The notes beneath the pieces were generated by a model, which saw nothing but the letters and a program-made list of their open reading frames with translations, searched no databases and was not told the DNA's origin. From Acinetobacter sp. XH1741 (GTDB lineage Bacteria; Pseudomonadota; Gammaproteobacteria; Pseudomonadales; Moraxellaceae), in assembly GCF_041021895.1 (NCBI RefSeq), contig NZ_CP157428.1:3472001-3536000 (forward strand): 64,000 bases of DNA, given 5' to 3'. Shown one piece after another: positions 1 to 8,242 of the stretch. The stretch's first letter is position 1. Every line of letters begins with the position of its first letter. The position numbers were made by a program, and so were the translations under genes.

Positions 1-1120
1 TTCGTCCTAAAGCTTCTTCTGTATCCACAGGGCTTTGAGGTTTAACTTTAACCTTATTGTTAGGATTTATAGCATTTAGCCTGTCAGCGGGAACATTAAC
101 AACTGCTAAAAGTTGAGAAGTATTTGCGATTTTAAAAATAGGTGTTGAAGAACTTACATTTGATCCAACAGCACCAAGGACTTCTAATATTGTTCCAGAC
201 ATTGCAGCACGAACTTCAACAGTACCATTACTAGAACCACCATAAGAGTTGATTAAGTTATTCAACTCATTTGCACGAGTTTGTGCTGCGTCAAAGTCTC
301 GTTTTGCTGAAATATAATCAATTTCAGGTGATACACGCTTTTGCCATAGCGCTCGTTCCTGTTCCATTTTTTGACGAGCAAACTGTAGGCTGTCCAAAGC
401 AACTTTACGATCGGCATTCAAACGAATTACATCTTGGCTTTGAACTACAGCAAGTAAGTCTCCCTGACTCACCTTATCACCTAGATTACGGTAAGTTTTG
501 ATCAATGTCCCACTGGCTTTAGGCGTAATAAAGCTTTCAAAATTATCAGGAAACTTCAGTTCGCCTTTTAACTCCAAAGCATTTTCAAACATCTTTGATT
601 CAACTTTTAAAAGCTCTAATCCACTGCTCTTAATACTACTGTCCAACATGGTGACACGGCCTTCCTTCGTATCCCATTTCCAAGTATGCTTTTTCCCTTG
701 ATAATCAACGTTTATCATCATTAAAAAGGAATGTGGCTCGTAAACAATTTCATTCCCAATTAAGTAATCACTCTCAGGTTGAAATTGAATATTTTGCTCG
801 GCATCCAAACGTTTGATGTAGATATTTGCTGTTAAGTCTTCAGGTTTAAGTAGTTTATCTTTCAAATACCCATAAACACGGAGGTGTGGTTCCACTCCTT
901 CCTCAAATATCTTGACCTCAGCAGAGAAATCTCCATCTCGATATAAACGACCACCGTGAGGCCCTTTCTCATCTCCAGCCACAGCTACTTTTTCTTCGGC
1001 GACCTCACCATGTGCGCTCGCTTGTGTTTTATTGCCCGATTTATACCAAGCAATTGCACATAAGACGATAAGTAAGGCAACGACACCAGTTGCAATCAAT
1101 GTATTGGTTTGTTTATTCAT
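1..1120 (-). CDS. czcB: Efflux RND periplasmic adaptor (CzcB-like), 3' end beyond window
   Basis: Partial gene: about 373 codons are visible, starting from the ATG at 1118-1120, and the C-terminus lies outside the window. The protein starts with one membrane/signal segment (residues about 8-25). A His-containing spacer with the motif GPHGGRLY follows at about residue 53, as in the N-terminal domain of CzcB-type heavy-metal adaptors. Further on come the beta-barrel, lipoyl and coiled-coil hairpin regions of a membrane fusion protein. It would link an inner-membrane RND pump to the outer-membrane channel encoded just upstream (10 bp gap), forming a divalent-cation efflux complex across the envelope. 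The pump gene czcA is expected further left. The family call is firm; the exact metal (Co, Zn or Cd) is inferred. Confidence 0.85.
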   Translation of the reverse strand, partial: MNKQTNTLIATGVVALLIVLCAIAWYKSGNKTQASAHGEVAEEKVAVAGDEKGPHGGRLYRDGDFSAEVKIFEEGVEPHLRVYGYLKDKLLKPEDLTANIYIKRLDAEQNIQFQPESDYLIGNEIVYEPHSFLMMINVDYQGKKHTWKWDTKEGRVTMLDSSIKSSGLELLKVESKMFENALELKGELKFPDNFESFITPKASGTLIKTYRNLGDKVSQGDLLAVVQSQDVIRLNADRKVALDSLQFARQKMEQERALWQKRVSPEIDYISAKRDFDAAQTRANELNNLINSYGGSSNGTVEVRAAMSGTILEVLGAVGSNVSSSTPIFKIANTSQLLAVVNVPADRLNAINPNNKVKVKPQSPVDTEEALGR

Positions 1121-1130
1121 ATTCTTGCCC

Positions 1131-2330
1131 TTATTCTTGATCTAAATGAGTAATGTAGTTACGTTCGACATCTGCAATTTCAGTTTGCAAAGCCAACCAC
1201 ATATCGAATCGAGCAAGATGTTTGTCTAACCAAATTTGCTTAATATTATTGAATTCAAGTAAAGAGTTTTTCCCTGCTTGGTATCCCATTTCAGCAATTC
1301 GGAGACTCTCATTTGTTGCGGGCAAAACCGTTTGATCATATTGCTTAATCGCATCAATCAAGTTGGAAACCTCAATAGCCTTGTTTTCCAATTCAATTTT
1401 AGAATTACGATTCACAAGCACCGACTGTGTTTCTGCTTTCGTATGCTCTGCTTGAGCGATCGCAATATTGCCTTTATTTCGACTAAAAATATTGAGGGGT
1501 ATTGATGTCGAAACCTGAAAGACTTTGTCATTGGTTTCTTGGTAGTTTCTAACCCCTACTCCCAAAGTAATATCTGGTATTGCTTCTTTACGAGCCAACT
1601 CAAACTGAGCTTTTTTCAGCTTTGAACTTAAAGTTGCTTCTTGCTCAGACAAACTTATTTTGTCTGTGAAATTAAAGCTTAGCGGAACCTCCAATGCACT
1701 ACTGGGCAGGTTGGAAGTGAACTTAGAACATAGATTTTTCTGGAACTGAATCTTCTTCACTTCATTTTGATGGCGCAATTTCGACTCAGATGAAAGTGCT
1801 ATGCTTAGTTGAGCATCGGAAGGAATTACTCGCCCGTACTTAAGACGTTCGGAAAGAACGTTAGCTTGTCTGGCATTCAATTTACTCTCAGAAGAATAAA
1901 TTTCAGCACGCTGAGTAGCTACATACCAGTTCGCCATACAGATTCTTAAATCTGCTTTGAGTTCAGCCTGACGCTTTGCTATTTCGAACTGATTACGATC
2001 ACCTTGAAAACTCGCAATCTGTTTTCTCAAGGAAAGTTTATTACTGAGGGGGATCTCTTGTGATAGCCCCAGCAAGGTTGTTGGGCCATCCAAATCTTTC
2101 AATTTTGAATTACCGAGATTATCCAACTCCATATTGAAAGTCGGATTAATTAATCTGCCAGCAAACTTTTGATTGATTTCATAAGCTTGCTCGGACTGCT
2201 GTAAGCTATTGAGTACAGCATCATTTGCGATTACCTGCTTTTGTAGTTCTGCATAATTCGTTTCTGCGAATACATTTGCTGCTGTTGCTACAAATCCACA
2301 GGTAAGAAATATCTGATATTTTTTAGACAT
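1131..2330 (-). CDS. czcC: Outer-membrane efflux channel, TolC family (CzcC-like)
   Basis: This 399-aa protein starts with a cleavable signal peptide ending near VFAE (residue about 22). The rest is the alpha-helical, Gln/Leu/Ala-rich repeat architecture of the outer-membrane efflux protein family (two OEP repeats, with long coiled-coil helices at about 95-200 and 300-390). It would form the trimeric outer-membrane duct of an RND metal-efflux pump. It lies 10 bp upstream of the czcB-like adaptor and downstream of a czcI-like gene, so the three form one leftward operon in the usual czcI-czcC-czcB-czcA order. Length is normal for CzcC. It probably belongs to the island cargo, because everything to its right up to the tRNA-Ser is accessory. 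Confidence 0.85.
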   Translation of the reverse strand: MSKKYQIFLTCGFVATAANVFAETNYAELQKQVIANDAVLNSLQQSEQAYEINQKFAGRLINPTFNMELDNLGNSKLKDLDGPTTLLGLSQEIPLSNKLSLRKQIASFQGDRNQFEIAKRQAELKADLRICMANWYVATQRAEIYSSESKLNARQANVLSERLKYGRVIPSDAQLSIALSSESKLRHQNEVKKIQFQKNLCSKFTSNLPSSALEVPLSFNFTDKISLSEQEATLSSKLKKAQFELARKEAIPDITLGVGVRNYQETNDKVFQVSTSIPLNIFSRNKGNIAIAQAEHTKAETQSVLVNRNSKIELENKAIEVSNLIDAIKQYDQTVLPATNESLRIAEMGYQAGKNSLLEFNNIKQIWLDKHLARFDMWLALQTEIADVERNYITHLDQE

Positions 2331-2378
2331 GACTTTACCTATACAAAAAAATTAAAAACTATTTTTTGTATAGAAAGA

Positions 2379-2846
2379 TCAATTACGTAGGACGATTAAA
2401 TCTTTAGAGAAAGTATAAGAATTACTAAATACTAGAGGGGATCGCCGCTTTAAAAAGACTCGATAAACGGGCTTTTCAAAAAGCTGGAAAAAGAATAAAA
2501 CTAGTGGAAGTGCGAAACTAAGAATAAAGATTGGATCTATGCTGAAATCACTATCAGAAGAAATTGGCTTTACTGAATGATGATAGATCGGCTCATCAAA
2601 ATTCTTCCACGTATGTGCTTCTGCATCATGATCAGCAGAACTTTTTAGAGAATCATCTGAGTGCTGTAAAGACCAATGACTAGAAGCATCATCCTCTACA
2701 ATGATACTCAACTCATGCTGATGTTCAATATTTTCAAGTAGAACAGGCGCCCACGCATAAACTCCCGTAATTGTTATGGTAAACAAAAACAGGACAAATG
2801 CGAGTATAAGCTTAGAAAACCTACTTGAACGCATAGTCATGAACAT
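2379..2846 (-). CDS. Small membrane protein, CzcI-like
   Basis: This 155-aa protein has an N-terminal hydrophobic segment (about residues 12-34), a His/Asp/Ser-rich periplasmic stretch (about 35-100, with HQHE and DHDAEAH), and a second membrane segment at about 104-124 (IFILSFALPLVLFFFQLF) followed by a basic tail. A small His-rich membrane or periplasmic protein directly upstream of czcC is the position of CzcI, a modulator of cobalt-zinc-cadmium resistance. The gap to czcC is 48 bp. The assignment rests on position and His content rather than on a recognised domain. A second ATG six bases in (MTMRSS) is an alternative start. Confidence 0.6.
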   Translation of the reverse strand: MFMTMRSSRFSKLILAFVLFLFTITITGVYAWAPVLLENIEHQHELSIIVEDDASSHWSLQHSDDSLKSSADHDAEAHTWKNFDEPIYHHSVKPISSDSDFSIDPIFILSFALPLVLFFFQLFEKPVYRVFLKRRSPLVFSNSYTFSKDLIVLRN

Positions 2847-2990
2847 ACTTCTGATTTGCTACCAAAATACTAAAAAGCGTTATTAAAGTAAATCCATCTC
2901 TCAAAAATTCTAGGAGTGAGTATTTTCTTATCTACAGTCCAAAATCTGCAAAAAAAAGAGTACAAGTACTCTTTTCTAACTAGGTCCATT

Positions 2991-3394
2991 TCAATTGAGA
3001 GCCTGCACAGAATGCTGCAACCCTTTCTGAATGTCTTGAACATGAGTTAAATCACTAAGCTGCTGACCCTGCTCTGGTTTTGGTTCATTGATATAAAACT
3101 CCTCAACAATATCCAGTCCCTCCTCACCTCCTACCTCAAATCTGGCATTACCATAACCTAGCCTTGCCACATGATCTAAAGCCTCCTGATAAAACCCTGC
3201 TGTCTTGCTTTGTCCATCGATCTGTTTGGCTGAAGTAATGGCTTCTTGTAGATTGATTCCATCACGTAAGGTTAAGTCCACGTAATAAATTGGGGTACGG
3301 TAACTTTGCGTTGTGCTTTTTCCTCGTAAGGTCAGTTGCAATGGCAAACATGAAAGTAAATCACCTGAAGCCGCATGGTAATAACGAAGCCGTG
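2991..3394 (-). pseudogene. 3' fragment of recombination-directionality-like gene, split by IS256 element
   Basis: This piece encodes the C-terminal part of the protein whose N-terminus lies at 4713-5213. In the frame of the fragment the code runs through RYYHAASGDLL and then TLRGKSTTQSYRTPIYYVDL, and ends at the stop at 2991. Removing the IS and one copy of the 8-bp duplication joins LAARL to RYYHAASGD exactly in frame and restores a 298-aa protein. I recognise the family as the hydrolase/metal-binding or recombination-directionality-factor-like proteins found beside YqaJ and DUF932 genes on integrative elements. A TTG at 3347 could start a 118-aa product, but nothing suggests it is used. 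The parent gene is therefore inactivated. Confidence 0.75.
3387..3394 (+). repeat. Target-site duplication, left copy (AAGCCGTG)
   Basis: The 8-bp sequence AAGCCGTG lies immediately left of the IS256-family element and is repeated exactly at its right end (4713-4720). An 8-bp duplication fits the 8-9 bp expected for this family. Using one copy restores the reading frame of the split host gene, which fixes the element's borders. Confidence 0.85.
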
Positions 3395-4712
3395 GGGACT
3401 GTTCTAAATTTTGTGTAAGTACTTAATTTTCATTTATCCTTCAGAGGATAATTACAAAAGGTACTTCACATGGATGAAGCAACAATCAAAAGTATGGCTG
3501 CCGAATTGGCTAAAGGTCTAAAAACACCAGAAGACTTAAACCAAATGACAGCAGTCTTTAAAAAATTCATGATTGAAACTGCACTCAATACTGAACTTTC
3601 AGACCATCTCGGTTATGAAAAGCATCAGCCCAAGAAAGGCTCAAATAGCCGTAATGGGTTTAGTTCTAAAACCATTACAACTCAAGATGGACAACTGGCT
3701 TTAGATATTCCCCGTGATCGAGAAGGTTCATTTGAGCCACAAATTATAAAAAAGCACCAAACACGCATCACCAGTATGGATGACCAAATCCTCTCACTGT
3801 ATGCAAAAGGAATGACTAATAGGGAAATTGTAGCCTTCTTCAAAGAAATGTACGATGCCGATGTGTCAGCATCTCTCATCAGCAAAGTTACCGATGCTGT
3901 GATTGAGCAAGTGACTGAGTGGCAAAATAGAGCCTTAGATAGCCTTTATCCTGTTGTCTATCTTGACTGTATTGTTGTCAAAGTCCGTCAGCACTCCAAT
4001 GTGATTAACAAGTCCGTATACCTTGCTTTAGGCATCAATATGGATGGGCAAAAAGAATTACTGGGTATGTGGATTGCTCAGACAGAAGGTGCCAAATTCT
4101 GGCTGTCAGTCATGACAGAGCTAAAAAATCGAGGAGTACAGGACATTCTTGTTGCCTGTGTAGATGGATTAAAAGGCTTCCCTGACGCGATAGCCTCTGT
4201 TTACCCTCATACTGATATTCAACTGTGTATCGTGCATGTTGTACGCAATAGCCTGAGATTTGTAAGCTGGAAAGACTACAAAGCTGTTACGTCGGGTCTG
4301 AAAGCGATTTATCAGGCAAGTACAGAGGAAAATGCTTTAAAATCCCTAGACATCTTCTGTGATCAATGGAATCACCAGTATCCCAAAATTGGAGAATCCT
4401 GGCGGGCCAATTGGGAAAATATCCGAACGATCTTTAGCTATCCAGCCGAAATACGTCATGCAATTTATACAACAAATGCGATTGAGTCGTTGAATAGCGT
4501 AATACGCCATTCAACGAAGAAAAGGAAAATCTTTTCATCTGATGACTCAGTAAAGAAGGTCATTTACTTAGCAACATCAAATGCTGCGAAGAAATGGACG
4601 ATGCCAATTCAAAATTGGCGTTTAGCAATGAATTGGTTTACGATTCAGTTCGATGATCGATTAAAAGATCATTTATAAAAAATGGAACTTACACAAAATA
4701 ATTTACAGGCTC
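3395..4712 (+). mobile_element. IS256-family insertion sequence, complete, 1318 bp
   Basis: The element is bounded by imperfect inverted repeats of about 25 bp (left 3395-3420, right 4687-4712), which share the core ATTTTGTGTAAGT and the outer CTGT. It is flanked by the 8-bp direct repeat AAGCCGTG and contains one full-length transposase gene. Size, inverted repeats and duplication length all fit IS256-family (mutator-type) elements. It is inserted in a minus-strand recombination-directionality-like gene. The intact repeats and open transposase suggest a recent insertion that may still be active. I do not assign an ISAba number because that needs a database match. Confidence 0.88.
3470..4678 (+). 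CDS. IS256-family (mutator) transposase
   Basis: This 402-aa transposase has the family's architecture. The N-terminal region includes ELSDHLGYEKH (about residue 42) and SRNGFSSKTITT. A DNA-binding segment with IPRDREGSFEPQI and YAKGMTNREI follows. The DDE catalytic core includes VYLDCIVVKVR (first Asp), VDGLKGFPDAI (second Asp) and the C-terminal signature TTNAIESLNSVIR with the catalytic Glu. The length is typical. It catalyses movement of the surrounding element by a copy-out mechanism. The ATG at 3470 sits about 75 bp inside the left end, and the stop is 34 bp from the right end. No frameshift or premature stop is present. Confidence 0.95.
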   Translation: MDEATIKSMAAELAKGLKTPEDLNQMTAVFKKFMIETALNTELSDHLGYEKHQPKKGSNSRNGFSSKTITTQDGQLALDIPRDREGSFEPQIIKKHQTRITSMDDQILSLYAKGMTNREIVAFFKEMYDADVSASLISKVTDAVIEQVTEWQNRALDSLYPVVYLDCIVVKVRQHSNVINKSVYLALGINMDGQKELLGMWIAQTEGAKFWLSVMTELKNRGVQDILVACVDGLKGFPDAIASVYPHTDIQLCIVHVVRNSLRFVSWKDYKAVTSGLKAIYQASTEENALKSLDIFCDQWNHQYPKIGESWRANWENIRTIFSYPAEIRHAIYTTNAIESLNSVIRHSTKKRKIFSSDDSVKKVIYLATSNAAKKWTMPIQNWRLAMNWFTIQFDDRLKDHL

Positions 4713-4720
4713 AAGCCGTG
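4713..4720 (+). repeat. Target-site duplication, right copy (AAGCCGTG)
   Basis: Exact copy of the 8 bp at 3387-3394, directly adjoining the right inverted repeat of the IS256-family element. Confidence 0.85.
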
Positions 4721-5213
4721 CAGCTAAGGTACGAATGCTATTGAAACCTGTAGTCCTAAAAATGAATGTACCCAACTCATCCGACTCATCTAGATTGACG
4801 TAAAGCCGCCCATAAGGCTTGCAGTGTCCACCTTGGGCCAAGGGGCATAAATCAGGTGATGGACATGGATGCTGTTCAACCCCGTTTTGTCCAAGTCGCT
4901 GACAGGTTTCACCATTACCAGTACAGATGGGCCGACCAGTTTGTCGGTCGAATAGAGTGTACTCAGCTCGCAAGTTGAGTTCAGGATCATTAAAAATCAT
5001 CCGGACAGGAATGGTTCTGAGTTTCTGGTTTTGTGCCTTGGCTCTTAGCTGCTCATCCAGTGGGTGTTTCACCCAGCCATCCTTATTCTGAATTTGGCTA
5101 GTAATCGTAAATTGATCATCTTTTTCAGGCAGACGTTTACCATTCTTTTCGACCACTTTACCGATACTAATTCTGCCGAGTATTGGCGGTGTAATCGCTA
5201 AACCTTTGATCAT
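4713..5213 (-). pseudogene. 5' fragment of recombination-directionality-like gene, split by IS256 element
   Basis: The first 167 codons of the split gene start with MIKGLAITPPILGRISIG. A Cys-rich segment (about residues 98-132) contains CTGNGETC, HPCPSPDLCPLAQGGHC and a following YGRLYVNL, probably a metal-binding motif. The frame then enters the IS and stops after VNYFV, giving a hybrid 174-aa ORF. Proteins with this N-terminus and Cys cluster are annotated as hydrolase/metal-binding or recombination-directionality-factor-like and occur on integrative elements and plasmids. The gene heads the leftward recombination cassette, and a perfect palindrome lies 16 bp upstream of its start. Function is lost unless the N-terminal part works alone. 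Confidence 0.75.
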
Positions 5214-5228
5214 GTTGTTTGTCCTATA

Positions 5229-5245
5229 AGTAAAATTTTACTGAT
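5229..5245 (-). promoter_or_regulatory. Candidate operator palindrome AGTAAAATTTTACT
   Basis: A perfect 14-bp palindrome (5229-5242) lies 16 bp upstream of the start of the split recombination-directionality-like gene. The 16-base string GTAAAATTTTACTGAT recurs exactly at 14613-14628, upstream of the Gp2-like gene on the same strand. A shared palindrome before two leftward island genes is what a common repressor or activator site would look like. No binding protein can be named from the sequence. Confidence 0.45.
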
Positions 5246-5290
5246 TACCCCTTGCTATGTAAGTAAACAGAAATATGAAAAGCTACGACT

Positions 5291-5360
5291 TCGCAAAAAC
5301 CGCCATTGTTGGTCTACCGCTCCTTCGGGAGTCGGTAGATCGGGGGTGGTTTTTTTGCGC
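5291..5360. terminator. Long hairpin with U-runs on both strands
   Basis: A hairpin of about 70 nt has a UUCG tetraloop (5324-5327). Its inner arms are GGTCTACCG with CGGTAGATC, and its outer arms are CAAAAACC with GGTTTTTTTG. T-runs at both edges would allow termination in both directions. It separates the YqaJ gene from the recombination-directionality-like gene. Because the stem is much longer than a minimal terminator, a structured RNA or protein-binding role is also possible. Confidence 0.6.
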
Positions 5361-5425
5361 TTTTGGGAAGAATGGATATTTCATGCATATATAGTTAGCG
5401 ATATAGATGCATGGTTTTGATCGGG

Positions 5426-6469
5426 TCAGTCATCATTGCTATAGATTTGAAAACGTCGTGTCCCCACCTTGTTTTGTGGAAACTCATTGATTAGTTCAGG
5501 ATGCATTTTCAATACAGCCTTATTATCTAAAGCAATGGAGTCTTTAGATCGTTTCCACGTCACTGAACCATTGGCAAAAGTTGCTCGTTCAGCATCTTTC
5601 ATTAACATCTGAATTTGATGCTTAGTTTCATCAAAGCTGTTTTGGTGTTTTTCAATATGATGCTTTTCTTGAATCAGTTGAGCAAACAACTGATTGGCTT
5701 GTTCATTTTGACTGAGATCTTCGACACTGAGTGGAATATGTTGAGGATAGAGTTGCTGAATGGCTTTAGCTGCCGATTCACTGGCATCGACTGAAGGTGG
5801 CGTGTCATTTTCCACACACTCCCAAAAGTATCGCTCTGCATTCACAATATGTTGAATGACTGATTCACTGCGTGCCACTTTATAGATACGAGTTTCATGA
5901 CCACAGATCAGCACACAAATATGCGCTGCCTTTTTGCCTGTTACAGCGAGTTGATGTTGCACCTGACACAATACGTATAAAGGCACACCATCTCGCCATA
6001 ACTTTGCTCCATATTCCCCTGCGGTTTTGCATTCTAAAATCTGTACTTCCTCACTACCTACCACCGAGTAATCTAAGTTAGCCAGCATAAAATGCTTATC
6101 CTCATCAGGATGTTGTAGTACGGCATTGATACGACGAACTTTGTTGTTGGTATGCATGCTGTAGTATTCAGCGACCAAAGGTTCAAGTTGTTTACCCCAA
6201 TATAAAGGGGCATGACCTGTGCTTTCATCTTCAATGGATTGTTTAACTCGACCTGTCTTGATCATCCACAGTTCTAGCATCGACATATAGGGATTAAGTC
6301 CACAGGCTGCGGCACAGTCACTACTGCCAATACCTTGGCGTCTGACTTCAAGCCATTCTGCTTGAGTCATATTCTTTGTATTGACCAAGCGTTTGGCTGT
6401 GAATAATTTTGGGGCAATAAATGGGGTACTTGCCTGTTGCATAGATGGATTTAAAATTGCGGTATTCAT
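5426..6469 (-). CDS. YqaJ-family viral recombinase / exonuclease
   Basis: This 347-aa protein has the YqaJ domain at about residues 40-190. RRQGIGSSDCAAACGLNPY is the typical N-terminal motif. The PD-(D/E)XK catalytic residues are visible in ANLDYSV (Asp) and ILECKTAG (Glu-x-Lys), followed by the Gln-rich VLCQVQHQLAVTG helix. Such enzymes degrade one strand of duplex DNA and work with a single-strand annealing protein in phage-type recombination. The C-terminal half is helical, with a coiled coil at about 255-295. Neighbours are a DUF932 gene and a recombination-directionality-like gene, all leftward, a combination seen on integrative and conjugative elements. No annealase gene is visible beside it. 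Confidence 0.85.
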   Translation of the reverse strand: MNTAILNPSMQQASTPFIAPKLFTAKRLVNTKNMTQAEWLEVRRQGIGSSDCAAACGLNPYMSMLELWMIKTGRVKQSIEDESTGHAPLYWGKQLEPLVAEYYSMHTNNKVRRINAVLQHPDEDKHFMLANLDYSVVGSEEVQILECKTAGEYGAKLWRDGVPLYVLCQVQHQLAVTGKKAAHICVLICGHETRIYKVARSESVIQHIVNAERYFWECVENDTPPSVDASESAAKAIQQLYPQHIPLSVEDLSQNEQANQLFAQLIQEKHHIEKHQNSFDETKHQIQMLMKDAERATFANGSVTWKRSKDSIALDNKAVLKMHPELINEFPQNKVGTRRFQIYSNDD

Positions 6470-6526
6470 ATTGAAGTCCTGATTATTTTGCTATGTAAAA
6501 TGATGGGGATCACAAAAAATGGGCAT

Positions 6527-6555
6527 AAAAAAACCACAGCCGAAGCTATGGTTTT
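6527..6555 (-). terminator. Intrinsic terminator downstream of DUF932 gene
   Basis: The stem AAACCACAGC / GCTATGGTTT closes a CGAA loop and is followed on the minus strand by seven Ts. It lies 83 bp after the DUF932 stop and before the YqaJ start. Confidence 0.7.
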
Positions 6556-6637
6556 AATAATTTTTAAAATTCGAAATTCCATTTAAAAATGCTTAGTTAG
6601 GTCTAACTTTCCATGATTGAAAAATGTATATTCCGCA

Positions 6638-7681
6638 CTATGCAAGCATGTTAAGTGCCTGTTCCAATCCTCGTTGTTTGATCGATGCGCCAGCACCAAA
6701 CCAAGCTGAATCAAGCCGGTGATCGGTACTCATGGCACGACGTTCGTGGTCTATAAATTCTGTGATTGAACACAGTAATCCATAGGCTGTTCCTTTGGCT
6801 GAACTTAGCTCCGCACCTCGTCCTTGACCATTAAACATTTCCATAGCTCGACTCATCGATTTGGCATTTGGTTCAGCTTTGTCCTTGCCATTGGCTTGGG
6901 CTTGTAAGGCTACATCACGGTAGAACTGGATGATGTTGTCCTCCTGATCCACCACGTTGTTCATTGTGCTGTTATTGAACACGGCATCAAAGTAAGCGGA
7001 TGCTTCCATCTGACTCACTTTACGTTGTGTCAGTTGCTTCATTTCATACATGTGTTCATCCCATGCACGTACTGAAATACCGAGTTGCTGTTTGACCTTA
7101 TCAGCATCAAATTTAGTACTGTGTGGAACTTTGACCACACCTGCACTGCTGTTCTGTCCTTTTAAGGCAATCGCTAAAGTATTGTTGCACACTACTCGGA
7201 TCGAGGTAAATTGTGCGGTGGTGGCAAGGGTTCCGTCACATGCTGTTGCCAAGAGCATATAGCCATTACTGACATCTTTGCCCTTCAACATGGATGTTTG
7301 CCCTGTACGTGCTAGTGCCCAGAATTTCTTGCCACCTTTGAGTACACCTGCGGTTTCAAGTTCAAAACCTGATTGCTCGGTGAGGTCACGATAGAATTCT
7401 AAAATCTCTCTCGGTTGCACTTCCTGAAAGCGTTGACTGACGACTGACAGTGGAGCATGGGTATCAGAGCGATATAAAACTCGTTGTTCTTCATAAGGCA
7501 TGATGATGCTTTGCCCACGGTCATTCTGCGCCATATAACTGACATTAGAAGATTCAATCCGCCAATCCATACCTGCCTGCTGTGCCCAGACTTCAATCGG
7601 TTGGTTTTGTGTCAGTTGATTCCCTAGTCCGTGCCAAGGGGTTTCTCCGACATACGCCATTTGTTCAAGTTGATGTGCCAT
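6638..7681 (-). CDS. DUF932 domain protein (phage/plasmid-like, TIGR03299 type)
   Basis: This 347-aa protein starts MAHQLEQMAYVGETPWHGLG, the hallmark of the DUF932/TIGR03299 family carried by phages, plasmids and integrative elements. Further motifs include the YRSDTHAPLSVVSQRF segment (about residue 70), TAQFTSIRVVCNNTLAIAL (about 155-175), and the C-terminal AYGLLCSITEFIDHERR. The biochemical role of the family is not established. Its regular partnership with YqaJ-type exonucleases suggests a part in element recombination or replication. The start is the ATG at 7679-7681. It is followed by its own terminator, so it may be transcribed separately from the YqaJ gene. Confidence 0.85.
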   Translation of the reverse strand: MAHQLEQMAYVGETPWHGLGNQLTQNQPIEVWAQQAGMDWRIESSNVSYMAQNDRGQSIIMPYEEQRVLYRSDTHAPLSVVSQRFQEVQPREILEFYRDLTEQSGFELETAGVLKGGKKFWALARTGQTSMLKGKDVSNGYMLLATACDGTLATTAQFTSIRVVCNNTLAIALKGQNSSAGVVKVPHSTKFDADKVKQQLGISVRAWDEHMYEMKQLTQRKVSQMEASAYFDAVFNNSTMNNVVDQEDNIIQFYRDVALQAQANGKDKAEPNAKSMSRAMEMFNGQGRGAELSSAKGTAYGLLCSITEFIDHERRAMSTDHRLDSAWFGAGASIKQRGLEQALNMLA

Positions 7682-7739
7682 AGTTTTATTCCTTTTAATT
7701 TGAAAATGAAATTTGAATTTGTGTGGTTACTAACGATCT

Positions 7740-8027
7740 TTAATGCAAAAGGTGCGCTGGAAACTTTTGGTAGCAGTTGTGGCAGAAGCATAAATTCTGC
7801 TGTGGTGGTGTGCTTTGTTCGGTAAATGAATTCAACACACTGCCGAGTACCGTTCCTGCTATTCCACCGACAATCGGTGGCAGATTGAAAGACTTTGCGA
7901 CCGTGGTTCCCAATGCACCCAATGTGGTCGGTGTGACCAAATTGGTTAAGGTCGTATTTGATTGTTGTGTACTTGCTTCAACCAATATCACATTCGTTGA
8001 ATGGCAAAAGGGACAGCTCAAGCTCAT
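7740..8027 (-). CDS. Small protein with split zinc knuckle around a glycine-rich hydrophobic segment
   Basis: This 95-aa protein starts MSLSCPFCHSTN and ends with LCFCHNCYQKF. The CxxC pairs at residues 5-8 and about 80-85 could form one zinc ribbon when brought together. Between them lies a hydrophobic Gly-rich region (about residues 36-66, VGGIAGTVLGSVLNSF) resembling a glycine zipper that could insert in a membrane. The family is not recognised. It lies upstream of the DUF932 gene and downstream of the 715-aa gene, on the same strand but beyond a terminator. The plus-strand ORF over the same region is a shadow; the Cys pattern supports this strand. Confidence 0.6.
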   Translation of the reverse strand: MSLSCPFCHSTNVILVEASTQQSNTTLTNLVTPTTLGALGTTVAKSFNLPPIVGGIAGTVLGSVLNSFTEQSTPPQQNLCFCHNCYQKFPAHLLH

Positions 8028-8053
8028 AGCTCGACTCCTTAAATTTTGTGCAT

Positions 8054-8081
8054 AAAAAAAGCCTGCTCGATGGCAGACTTT
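8054..8081 (-). terminator. Intrinsic terminator on minus strand
   Basis: The stem AAAGCCTGC / GCAGACTTT has a six-base loop and is followed on the minus strand by seven Ts. It ends transcripts from the 715-aa gene. Confidence 0.7.
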
Positions 8082-8169
8082 GTTTTCATATTTTCATGAA
8101 GAACTCAAAAGAGTTTCATGATTCTCATTAGGATATTATGTGTCTGAAATTATTTGGAATAACTTTTAA

Positions 8170-8190
8170 TTTACTAATTCAATTAGTAAA
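8170..8190. repeat. Perfect inverted repeat TTTACTAATT-N-AATTAGTAAA
   Basis: Ten-base arms separated by a single C lie in the 215-bp gap after the 715-aa gene and upstream of the 95-aa gene. The half-site TTTACTAA also occurs in the inverted repeat at 16761-16797. It is a candidate operator. Confidence 0.45.
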
Positions 8191-8242
8191 TAATCTCTCC
8201 AATTTTTTATTTCAAATACAACTATCAATATTATTCCAACAC

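Noticed and set aside
3682..3885. Minus-strand ORF inside the IS256 transposase
   Set aside because: Shadow of the transposase frame, as are the antisense ORFs in groEL, carB, ftsH, greB and the RND permease gene.
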